From Streptomyces broussonetiae (GTDB lineage: Bacteria > Actinomycetota > Actinomycetes > Streptomycetales > Streptomycetaceae), in NCBI RefSeq assembly GCF_009796285.1, contig NZ_CP047020.1, positions 5,828,001-5,892,000 on the forward strand: a DNA stretch of 64,000 nt, given 5' to 3'. Below, one piece after another: positions 50,191 through 57,775 of this stretch (its first letter is position 1; each line of letters begins with the position of its first letter). The translations under genes were made by a program, and so were the position numbers. A model generated the notes under the pieces. The model was not told the origin of the DNA, searched no databases, and saw nothing but the letters and a program-made list of their open reading frames with translations.

Positions 50191-51309
50191 TCAGCCGGGC
50201 AGGTTCGCGGGGCTGCCGCCGTTGGCCTCGTAACCGGCCACCGCCAGGGCGCGGTAGACGGCGAATTCGGCGGCCGGGTCGGCGGACAGGGTCCAGGGCA
50301 GCGCGCCGACGTGCCCGTCGACGTGTATCAGCTGCTGCACGGCCTCCGCCCAGCGCTCGGCGCGGACCAGGAAGAAGACCAGCAGATGGCGCACGTGCGC
50401 CAGGATCGGGTCGTCGGGACGCGCCGAGTGCACCGCGTACAGGGCACCGTGCATCGCCTTGGTGACGACCTCGCTCTGGTAGAAGCCCGCCACCAGGTTC
50501 ACCTCGGGGAGGTGCTCGAAGACCGCGAAGAGCGGCAGTGCGGCGAGCAGTGAGCCCTGCGGGGCGCGGGCGGCGGCTGCCTGGGCGAAGGCGTACGCCT
50601 GCTCGCGCGAGCCGTGCCACTTCTCGCACCAGTAGTGCAGCGCGGCCAGATGCGCGCCCATGTGATGCGGCGCGCGGTCGAGGATCTTCAGCCAGAGCTG
50701 CTCGAACTCGGCCTGCGGACAGGCCAGTCCACGGGCGATGGACAGCTCGATGATGTACGGCACCGGGTCGCCGGGCGCCAGCAGTGCCGCCTGCCCGCAC
50801 GCCTCCCGGGCCTCCTCCATGATGATCCGGAAGTCGTCCGTGCCCGGCGTCGACGTACGCCAGGCCTGCTGCACCAGGAACTCCGCGTGCACAGCGGCGC
50901 CGCCCGCGTCCTTGGGCTGCTCGGCCCGCCACACCCGCAGCCACTGGCCGCCGGGCGTCTCGTGCACCCCGCCGGGCCGCTGCTGCAGCTCCAGCGCGGC
51001 GGCGCCCGCGAAGGCCTGCACCCGCTGCCAGCGCACCTCGCCCTGGGACTCGGTGCCGGCCAGCAGCTGGGCCGCCGCTCGATAGTCCTGTGTGCGCTGG
51101 ACCAGCTCCAGCACGTCCAGCAGGTCCTGGTCCGGGCCGGGCATCCGGATGTCCAGCTCCTCCTGGCGCACGAAGCCGTAGGCCGCCGGGTCGGCGGCGT
51201 CCGGGTGTTCCGGGGGAACCTGCTCGATCACTCCGCGCCTGCGCCGTAGGAAGGGGAGCAGGACGAAGCTCAGCATGAGCAGCGCCATCAGCAGCCAGAG
51301 AATCGCCAT
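50191..51309 (-). CDS. conserved membrane-anchored helical-repeat protein
   Basis: 372 residues. N-terminal membrane segment (MAILWLLMALLMLSFVLLPF) and basic stop-transfer, then a wholly helical soluble domain of TPR/SEL1-like flavour (LLDVLELVQRTQDYRAAAQLL, VQRVQ-like repeats, YAFAQAAAARAPQGS). Conserved in Streptomyces beside the cystathionine synthase gene as far as I recall. Divergent from that gene by about 220 bp. Function unknown. Confidence 0.75.
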   Translation of the reverse strand: MAILWLLMALLMLSFVLLPFLRRRRGVIEQVPPEHPDAADPAAYGFVRQEELDIRMPGPDQDLLDVLELVQRTQDYRAAAQLLAGTESQGEVRWQRVQAFAGAAALELQQRPGGVHETPGGQWLRVWRAEQPKDAGGAAVHAEFLVQQAWRTSTPGTDDFRIIMEEAREACGQAALLAPGDPVPYIIELSIARGLACPQAEFEQLWLKILDRAPHHMGAHLAALHYWCEKWHGSREQAYAFAQAAAARAPQGSLLAALPLFAVFEHLPEVNLVAGFYQSEVVTKAMHGALYAVHSARPDDPILAHVRHLLVFFLVRAERWAEAVQQLIHVDGHVGALPWTLSADPAAEFAVYRALAVAGYEANGGSPANLPG

Positions 51310-51528
51310 GCGTCAAGCGAACCAGACGCCGCCGACAATTGGCCAACCCCGCCGCCGAGCTGTGGAAAACTCCGGTCCTGGTCATGACAGACACGTGGTG
51401 GGTCGGCCGCGTCGGTCCACGCCGGGCCGTGCGCTGCACAGGGAAAACCCTCGGGCCGACGCTCCCGCCGGCGCCTCTCGAGCCCGGCGGGCGACGGCAT
51501 TCGGCCAAGCGCACTACGCTCGGTGTCC

Positions 51529-52683
51529 ATGAGCGACAGGCACATCAGTCAGCACTTCGAGACCCTTGCGATCCACGCGGGCAACACCGCGGATCCCCTC
51601 ACCGGCGCGGTCGTCCCGCCCATCTACCAGGTCTCGACCTACAAGCAGGACGGCGTCGGCGGGCTGCGCGGCGGTTACGAGTACAGCCGCAGCGCCAACC
51701 CCACCCGTACCGCCCTCGAGGAGAACCTCGCCGCGCTGGAGGGCGGGCGCCGCGGCCTCGCGTTCGCGTCCGGTCTCGCGGCCGAGGACACCCTGCTGCG
51801 CACGCTGCTCACCCCCGGCGACCACGTGGTCATTCCCAACGACGCCTACGGCGGCACCTTCCGTCTGTTCGCCAAGGTCGCCACCCGCTGGGGCGTGGAG
51901 TGGTCCGTCGCCGACACCAGCGACCCGGCGGCCGTGCGGGCCGCGCTCACCCCCAGGACCAAGGCCGTCTGGGTGGAGACCCCCTCCAACCCGCTGCTCG
52001 GCATCACCGACATCGCCGCCGTCGCCCAGGTCGCCCACGACGCGGGCGCCAGGCTCGTCGTCGACAACACCTTCGCCACGCCCTACCTCCAGCAGCCGCT
52101 GTCGCTCGGCGCGGACGTCGTCGTGCACTCCCTGACCAAGTACATGGGCGGTCACTCGGACGTCGTCGGCGGTGCGCTGATCGTCTCCGACCAGGCGCTC
52201 GGCGAGGAGCTGGCCTACCACCAGAACGCGATGGGCGCCGTCGCCGGCCCCTTCGACTCCTGGCTGGTGCTGCGTGGCACCAAGACCCTCGCGGTGCGCA
52301 TGGACCGGCACAGCGAGAACGCCACGAAGATCACCGACATGCTGACCCGGCACGCGCGCGTGACGCAGGTGCTCTACCCGGGTCTGCCCGACCACCCCGG
52401 CCACGAGGTCGCCGCCAAGCAGATGCGGGCGTTCGGCGGCATGGTGTCCTTCCGCGTCGACGGCGGCGAGGAGGCCGCCGTCGAGGTGTGCAACCGCGCC
52501 AAGGTGTTCACTCTCGGCGAGTCGCTGGGCGGCGTGGAGTCCCTGATCGAGCACCCCGGCCGGATGACGCACGCCTCGGCGGCGGGTTCTGCGCTGGAGG
52601 TCCCCGCCGACCTGGTGCGCCTGTCGGTCGGCATCGAGAACGTCGACGACCTGCTCCAGGACCTCCAGCAGGCCCTGGGCTGA
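51529..52683 (+). CDS. metB: cystathionine gamma-synthase / gamma-lyase family enzyme
   Basis: 384 residues from ATG 51529; a GTG two codons earlier is possible. PLP-dependent Cys/Met metabolism family: IHAGNTADPLTGAVVPPIYQ, YSRSANPTR, ETPSNPLL, VVDNTFATPYLQQP, the PLP lysine in HSLTKYMGGHSD, and SLGGVESLIEHP. It condenses O-acyl-homoserine with cysteine, or cleaves cystathionine; the sequence alone does not decide which. A TACGCT 8 nt upstream of the ATG suggests a leaderless mRNA. Confidence 0.9.
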   Translation: MSDRHISQHFETLAIHAGNTADPLTGAVVPPIYQVSTYKQDGVGGLRGGYEYSRSANPTRTALEENLAALEGGRRGLAFASGLAAEDTLLRTLLTPGDHVVIPNDAYGGTFRLFAKVATRWGVEWSVADTSDPAAVRAALTPRTKAVWVETPSNPLLGITDIAAVAQVAHDAGARLVVDNTFATPYLQQPLSLGADVVVHSLTKYMGGHSDVVGGALIVSDQALGEELAYHQNAMGAVAGPFDSWLVLRGTKTLAVRMDRHSENATKITDMLTRHARVTQVLYPGLPDHPGHEVAAKQMRAFGGMVSFRVDGGEEAAVEVCNRAKVFTLGESLGGVESLIEHPGRMTHASAAGSALEVPADLVRLSVGIENVDDLLQDLQQALG

Positions 52684-52693
52684 GGCCTTCGGG

Positions 52694-52746
52694 CGCCGAT
52701 CACCGGGCCGGTGGGCTCACCATCCGGTGATCGGCGGGGTCGTCCG
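52694..52746. terminator. bidirectional terminator overlapping a gene end
   Basis: CGCCGATCACCGG (52694-52706) pairs perfectly with 52734-52746. The right arm lies inside the last codons of the convergent membrane-protein gene (stop at 52717). Confidence 0.85.
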
Positions 52747-52965
52747 GGAGGGCGGCTGCGTCCACGGGTGCACGCGGGCCGCCCACACGGCGAAGGCGAC
52801 GGCCGCGGTCCACGCCAGCAGCCACAGCACCCGATGGACCAGCCGCCTGCGCCGCAGCAGGCGCTCACCACGGCGCACCGCCTCCGTGTACAGGTCCGGC
52901 GGCACCGCGGCCGGGGCCCGCTCCATGATCTGCCGCACCGCGGCCTCCCGCTCGGGCCGGTTCAC
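52717..52965 (-). CDS. small single-span membrane protein after the sigma factor gene
   Basis: 82 residues from the GTG at 52965, which has GGAGG 5 nt upstream; a GTG at 52977 is in frame. The cytoplasmic helical N-terminus (REAAVRQIMERAPAAVPPDLY) precedes an RRRR cluster and a membrane segment (LWLLAWTAAVAFAVWAA). It lies 64 bp downstream of the sigma-like gene on the same strand. Topology fits a small membrane anti-sigma or anchor, but no zinc anti-sigma motif is visible. Confidence 0.7.
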   Translation of the reverse strand: MNRPEREAAVRQIMERAPAAVPPDLYTEAVRRGERLLRRRRLVHRVLWLLAWTAAVAFAVWAARVHPWTQPPSRTTPPITGW

Positions 52966-53029
52966 GGCATCCTCCACGCGCGCGTGGGCCTGACCACGGC
53001 ACCCTCCGACCCGTGACGGGCGCCCTGCC

Positions 53030-53533
53030 TCATGACGGCGCCACCTTCGTGCCCATCGCGCGCGGGGCGGCCGGGCGGACCGGGTGCAGCAGGGTGGCGG
53101 TCGCGCGGTCGCAGATGGTGTGCACGCGCTCGGTCGGCAGGCCCAGCAGGGCCGCCGTCTGCTGCTCGGCGACACCCTCGTAGAGCCGCAGCACCAGGAT
53201 GAGCCGTTCCTGCGGGCCGAGGTCGGCGAGCGGACTGCGCGGATCCGGCCGGGCGCGGCCGAAGGCGCCGTACCGGTGCCACGTCGTGCGTGCGAACCGG
53301 CCGGCGAGGTGCTGGCGGGCGCACTCGTAGGGATCCTCGCCGCGCAGCCGGTCCCAGCGCGCGTAGGTGTGGGCGAGCGCCTGCGTCAGCAGGCGCCGCG
53401 CGCGCGGGTTGCCGCCGGGCGCCTCCGCGGTGAGCAGCGTGGCGGCATGCAGCAGACGTCCGGCCGCGCCCGCGACGAATGCCTCGAACTCCCGGGCCCG
53501 GCGGGCATTTCGGGCCACCTGCCGATCACGCAC
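53030..53533 (-). CDS. ECF-like sigma factor
   Basis: 167 residues, GTG start. The N-terminal half fits a diverged region 2 (EFEAFVAGAAGRLLHAATLL, RRLLTQALAHTYARWDRL). Region 4 is clearer: LADLGPQERLILVLRLYEGV and QQTAALLGLPTERVHTICDRA. It belongs to the SigE-like actinobacterial family. Just upstream of its start an inverted repeat, CCTGTCC (53559-53565) with GGACAGG (53572-53578), may be its own control element. Probably co-transcribed with the membrane protein. Confidence 0.78.
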   Translation of the reverse strand: MRDRQVARNARRAREFEAFVAGAAGRLLHAATLLTAEAPGGNPRARRLLTQALAHTYARWDRLRGEDPYECARQHLAGRFARTTWHRYGAFGRARPDPRSPLADLGPQERLILVLRLYEGVAEQQTAALLGLPTERVHTICDRATATLLHPVRPAAPRAMGTKVAPS

Positions 53534-53699
53534 CGCGCCTCCCCCTAGAGGGGCCCTGTCCGGTACGGGACAGGTGAACCGCGTACGACGCAGGACCCGG
53601 TCTCATATGAGGCCCGCGGCGGCCCCGGGGTCAAGAGTCCGGAACAGACCGGCGCTTGCGGGGATCCGGAGCTGCGCAGCCGGTGGCCGCCCGGCGCGG

Positions 53700-54221
53700 T
53701 CAGGAGGCCGTCGGCTGGTCCGCCGACGAGGTCCCCGGCGTCATCCGCGCGGAGAGCGCGCGGTTGAAGCGGGTCAGCAGCGCACAGAACTGCTCGCGCT
53801 CCTCCGGCGCCCAGTCGTCGGTCAGCTCCGCCATCAGCTGCCGCCGGGAGCAGCGCACCTCCTCCAGCCGGGCCGACCCGCGCGGGGACAGCTGAAGCAC
53901 CACGGCCCGGCCGTCCTCGGGGTGCGACGTGCGCTTGACGAGCCCGGTGTCGACCAGCGGGGCCACCTGCCGGGTGACCGTCGAGGAGTCGATGCCCATG
54001 CTCGCGGCGAGCGCCTTGACGCCCATCGGGCCTTCCCTGTCGAGGCGGTTGAGCAGCAGATACGCCGCGCGGTCCATGGAGTTGCGCACCTGCCCGACAC
54101 CGCCCAGCCGCGTCTGTTCGGCACGGCGGGCGAACACCGCCACCTCGTGCTGGAGGGTGTCGAGAAGACCGGTGTCACCGACGGTCGTCATGTCCATCGA
54201 CATTTCAGGTGTTGTGGGCAT
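53700..54221 (-). CDS. MarR-family regulator
   Basis: 173 residues; ATG at 54221, with further Met codons 7 and 9 positions in. Winged-helix core: MDRAAYLLLNRLDREGPMGV, KALAASMGIDSSTVTRQV, VKRTSHPEDGRAVVLQLSPRG, flanked by dimerisation helices. Divergent from the threonine dehydratase gene by about 145 bp. Ligand and targets unknown. Confidence 0.88.
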   Translation of the reverse strand: MPTTPEMSMDMTTVGDTGLLDTLQHEVAVFARRAEQTRLGGVGQVRNSMDRAAYLLLNRLDREGPMGVKALAASMGIDSSTVTRQVAPLVDTGLVKRTSHPEDGRAVVLQLSPRGSARLEEVRCSRRQLMAELTDDWAPEEREQFCALLTRFNRALSARMTPGTSSADQPTAS

Positions 54222-54365
54222 GGCCGGAGGCTCGCTTCATGAAGGGCTGCTGGGTTGGGGGACAGGGTACGCGGCCCGGGGGCGGACCGTACCGGCGCTG
54301 CGCAAACCGGTCTCGGAGCTTGGTCACACCCGCCGGGTACGACCGTGAACTGCGATGCTGGAGTC

Positions 54366-55595
54366 ATGCGCTACGGCACGGCTGACTCCTTGCATTCCGT
54401 CACCCTCGACGACGTGCGCGGCGCCCAGAAGATGCTCTCGGGCGTGGCTCGGGTGACCGCGATGGAGAGCAGCCGGTACCTGTCCCAGCTCGTCGGCGCG
54501 CCGGTGCATCTCAAGTGCGAGAACCTCCAGCGGACCGGCTCGTTCAAGCTGCGCGGCGCCTATGTGCGGATCGCCGGGCTGCTGCCGGAGGAGCGGGCGG
54601 CCGGGGTGGTGGCCGCGAGCGCCGGGAACCACGCGCAGGGCGTGGCCCTGGCCTCCGCGCTGCTCGGCGTGCACGCCACGGTGTTCATGCCGAACGGTGC
54701 GCCCCTGCCGAAGATCAGCGCGACGCGCGAGTACGGCGCCGAGGTGCGGCTGCACGGCCAGGTGGTCGACGAGACACTGGCCGCCGCCGAGGAGTACGCG
54801 GCGAGGACGGGCGCCGTGTTCATTCATCCCTTCGACCACCCGGACGTCATCGCAGGTCAGGGCACGGTCGGCCTGGAGATCCTGGAGCAGTGCCCGGAGG
54901 TGCGCACGATCGTCGTGGGCATCGGCGGCGGCGGGCTCGCGGCCGGCATCGCGGTCGCGGTGAAGGCGATCCGGCCGGAGGTCAGGATCGTCGGCGTGCA
55001 GGCGCAGGGCGCGGCGGCCTATCCGCCCTCGCTGGCCGCCGGACATCCGGTGTCGGTCCGGAACCCGGCGACGATGGCCGACGGCATCAAGGTGGGGCGG
55101 CCGGGCGTGGTGCCGTTCGCGATCGTCAAGGATCTGGTGGACGAGGTGCGCACAGTCGGCGAGGACCAGCTGTCGGCCGCGCTGCTGCTGTGCCTGGAAC
55201 GGGCCAAGCTGGTCGTGGAGCCGGCGGGGGCGAGCCCGGTGGCGGCGCTGCTGGCCGCACCGCACAGCTTCGAGGGTCCGGTCGTGGCGGTGCTGTCCGG
55301 TGGCAACGTCGACCCGGTGCTGATGCAGCGTGTGCTGCGGCACGGCATGGCCGCACAGGGCCGGTACCTGGCCGTCCGGCTGCGGCTGACCGACCGCCCG
55401 GGTGCCCTCGCCATGCTGCTCGGGGTGTTGTCGGCGGCCGACGCCAATGTCCTCGACGTGAGCCACGTCCGAACCGATCCACGGCTCGGGCTCACGGAGG
55501 CGGAGGTGGAGCTGCACCTCGAGACGAAGGGTCCGGTGCACTGCGCCGAGGTCGGCCAGGCCCTGCGGGACGCGGGCTACACGGTCATCGACTGA
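54366..55595 (+). CDS. ilvA: threonine ammonia-lyase (dehydratase) with ACT domain
   Basis: 409 residues. The PLP-binding Lys is in RTGSFKLRGA, the phosphate loop is GIGGGGLAAG, and ASAGNHAQG is the substrate loop. A single C-terminal ACT-like domain begins at YLAVRLRLTDRPGALAML. It converts threonine to 2-oxobutanoate and ammonia, for isoleucine synthesis or catabolism. The short form with one ACT domain is often valine-insensitive or catabolic. 2-Oxobutanoate can feed propionyl-CoA supply. Confidence 0.92.
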   Translation: MRYGTADSLHSVTLDDVRGAQKMLSGVARVTAMESSRYLSQLVGAPVHLKCENLQRTGSFKLRGAYVRIAGLLPEERAAGVVAASAGNHAQGVALASALLGVHATVFMPNGAPLPKISATREYGAEVRLHGQVVDETLAAAEEYAARTGAVFIHPFDHPDVIAGQGTVGLEILEQCPEVRTIVVGIGGGGLAAGIAVAVKAIRPEVRIVGVQAQGAAAYPPSLAAGHPVSVRNPATMADGIKVGRPGVVPFAIVKDLVDEVRTVGEDQLSAALLLCLERAKLVVEPAGASPVAALLAAPHSFEGPVVAVLSGGNVDPVLMQRVLRHGMAAQGRYLAVRLRLTDRPGALAMLLGVLSAADANVLDVSHVRTDPRLGLTEAEVELHLETKGPVHCAEVGQALRDAGYTVID

Positions 55596-55650
55596 CCCCG
55601 GCACCGGCCTGGCAGGGTCCGCCCACGCTCACTCGTTCGAGTCAAACCCA

Positions 55651-55679
55651 TTGAGGGACGCGATACATCGCGTTATGGT
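55651..55679 (+). promoter_or_regulatory. promoter with embedded palindrome for the DrrAB-type exporter
   Basis: TTGAGG (55651-55656), 17 bp, TATGGT (55674-55679). The spacer contains the palindrome CGCGAT-AC-ATCGCG (55659-55672). A repressor bound there would sit between the two promoter boxes, the classical arrangement for ligand-controlled drug exporters. No PadR or TetR gene is adjacent. Confidence 0.75.
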
Positions 55680-55800
55680 GTGTCGTGTGGTCGCCGGGTC
55701 GTCCGCCGATGCGGTGGAATCGCAGACGTATTCGAGCGCGCCAACTTAGCTTTGTGCCGGAGAACTCCGGACTACGAATCCCTGACGACGTGGAGAAGAC

Positions 55801-56802
55801 ATGCCAGGCGCCATCCATGCCGAAGGTCTGGTGAAGACCTTCGGCGACGTAAAGGCTCTGGACGGCGTCGACCTCGACGTGCCCGAGGGCACGGTCCTCG
55901 GCCTGCTCGGGCCGAACGGCGCCGGCAAGACGACGACCGTCCGGTGCCTGACGACCCTGCTGCGCCCCGACAGCGGCAAGGCGGTCGTCGCGGGCGTGGA
56001 CGTACTCAGGCACCCCGACACGGTGCGCCGCTCCATAGGCCTGTCCGGCCAGTTCGCGGCGGTCGACGAGTACCTGACCGGCAGGGAGAACCTGCAGATG
56101 GTCGGCCAGCTCTACCAGATGAGGGCCAAGGCGGCCAAGGCGCGCGCGGCGGAGCTGCTCGAGCAGTTCCACCTCGCGGACGCCGCCGACCGCCCCGCCA
56201 AGACCTACTCCGGCGGCATGCGGCGCCGCCTCGACCTCGCCGCGGCGCTGGTGGTCTCGCCGCCGGTGATGTTCATGGACGAGCCGACGACCGGCCTCGA
56301 CCCGCGCAACCGCCAGCAGCTGTGGGAGGTCATCAAACAGCTCGTCTCCGGCGGTACGACCCTGCTGCTCACCACGCAGTATCTGGAGGAGGCCGACCAC
56401 CTCGCCCACGACATCGCGGTGGTCGACCACGGCCGTGTCATCGCCAAGGGCACGTCCGACCAGCTCAAGGCCCGCACCGGCGGCGAGCGCGTCGAGGTCG
56501 TGGTGCACGAGCGCGAGCACATCGCGACCGCCGCCGAGGTGCTCACGGGCTTCGGCAAGGGCGACACCAGCGTCGAGGAACACACCCGCAGGCTCACGGT
56601 CCCCGTCACGGGCGGCGCCAAGCTGCTCGCCGAGATCATCCGGGAGCTGGACACCAGGGGAATCGAGATAGACGACATCGGACTGCGCCGCCCCACCCTC
56701 GACGACGTCTTCCTGTCACTGACGGGGCATGTGGCCGAGGCCGCCGACCAGGACGCCCGGGGCGACAGCTCCGCGGAGAGCGGCAAGGAGGCCGTCAAGT
56801 GA
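55801..56802 (+). CDS. DrrA-type ABC transporter ATPase
   Basis: 333 residues: Walker A GPNGAGKTT, signature YSGGMRRRLDLA, Walker B MFMDEPTTGLD, and the C-terminal extension typical of daunorubicin-resistance ATPases (LRRPTLDDVFLSLTGH). GGAG 5 nt before the ATG. The stop overlaps the permease start by 4 bp (GTGA). Probable drug or lipid export. Confidence 0.93.
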   Translation: MPGAIHAEGLVKTFGDVKALDGVDLDVPEGTVLGLLGPNGAGKTTTVRCLTTLLRPDSGKAVVAGVDVLRHPDTVRRSIGLSGQFAAVDEYLTGRENLQMVGQLYQMRAKAAKARAAELLEQFHLADAADRPAKTYSGGMRRRLDLAAALVVSPPVMFMDEPTTGLDPRNRQQLWEVIKQLVSGGTTLLLTTQYLEEADHLAHDIAVVDHGRVIAKGTSDQLKARTGGERVEVVVHEREHIATAAEVLTGFGKGDTSVEEHTRRLTVPVTGGAKLLAEIIRELDTRGIEIDDIGLRRPTLDDVFLSLTGHVAEAADQDARGDSSAESGKEAVK

Positions 56803-57599
56803 GCGCCGTGAACGATTCCCTGGTCGTCGCCCGCCGGAACCTGATCCGGATGGGCAGGATCCCCGAGATACTCGTGTTCGGGCTGATCCAGCCCATCATG
56901 TTCGTGGTGCTGTTCACCTATGTGTTCGGCGGCTCGATCCAGGTCGGCGCGTCCAACTCCACCCACGCCTACCGCGAGTTCCTGATGGCCGGCATCTTCG
57001 CCCAGACCGTCACGTTCGCCACGGCGGGCGCGGGTGCGGGCATCGCCGACGACATGCACAAGGGGCTCATCGACCGCTTCCGTTCCCTGCCCATGGCCCG
57101 TGGCGCGGTCCTGACCGGGCGCACCCTCGCCGACCTGGTCCAGACGGCGCTCACCCTCGTCGTCCTGGCCGTCGTCGCCCTGATCGTCGGCTGGCGCACG
57201 CACGAGAACCTCGCCAAGGTGCTCGCCGGATTCGGCGTGCTCCTGCTGCTCGGGTACGCGTTCTCGTGGATCGGCGCGCTCATAGGCCTGTCCGTGCGCA
57301 CTCCCGAGGCGGCGACCTCGGGCGGTCTGGTCTGGCTGTTTCCGCTGACGTTCATCTCGAACGCCTTCGTGGACGCGAACAAGATGCCGTCCTTCCTGCG
57401 GCACATCGCGGAGTGGAACCCGTTCAGCGCCACCGTCCAGGCCTCCCGCGAGCTGTTCGGCAACCTTCCCCCGGGCTTCCACGCGTCCGGCGCCTGGCCC
57501 ATGCAGCACCCCGTGTGGGCCTCGCTGATCTGGTCGGTCGTGATCATCGTGATCTTCCGTACGCTCGCGGTCCGCAAGTACCGCCGGGCGGCCGGCTGA
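56799..57599 (+). CDS. ABC-2 type permease (DrrB-like)
   Basis: 266 residues from the GTG at 56799. Six hydrophobic segments in ABC-2 order; conserved EFLMAGIFAQTV and the DDMHKGLIDRFRSLPMARGAVL coupling motif are present, with LTFISNAFVD and EWNPFSATVQASRELFGN later. Forms the membrane half of the exporter with the upstream ATPase. Control is probably through the palindrome at 55659. Confidence 0.92.
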   Translation: MSAVNDSLVVARRNLIRMGRIPEILVFGLIQPIMFVVLFTYVFGGSIQVGASNSTHAYREFLMAGIFAQTVTFATAGAGAGIADDMHKGLIDRFRSLPMARGAVLTGRTLADLVQTALTLVVLAVVALIVGWRTHENLAKVLAGFGVLLLLGYAFSWIGALIGLSVRTPEAATSGGLVWLFPLTFISNAFVDANKMPSFLRHIAEWNPFSATVQASRELFGNLPPGFHASGAWPMQHPVWASLIWSVVIIVIFRTLAVRKYRRAAG

Positions 57600-57629
57600 C
57601 AGCTCCGCCGGATACGGCGACCCGCAGCG

Positions 57630-57661
57630 GAGCCCTCTCCTGGACGGAGGGGGCTCTTCTC
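57630..57661 (+). terminator. terminator after the exporter operon
   Basis: GAGCCCTCTCC (57630-57640) pairs with 57646-57656, 10 of 11 bp, followed by TTCTTCTC. Confidence 0.8.
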
Positions 57662-57775
57662 GTACCGGGGCGTCGACCCTCATGGGCGCGGCACGACGAC
57701 CGAGCCGTCCGGCCGAACGGGGGAGTCGCGGACGGAGAGCACGGGGAGGAACATCGGAGTCACGGAGGCAAGGTG

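Noticed and set aside
53546..53580. Terminator upstream of the sigma-like gene
   Set aside because: The CCTGTCC/GGACAGG repeat lies directly before the start codon with no gene ending there, so an operator is more plausible.
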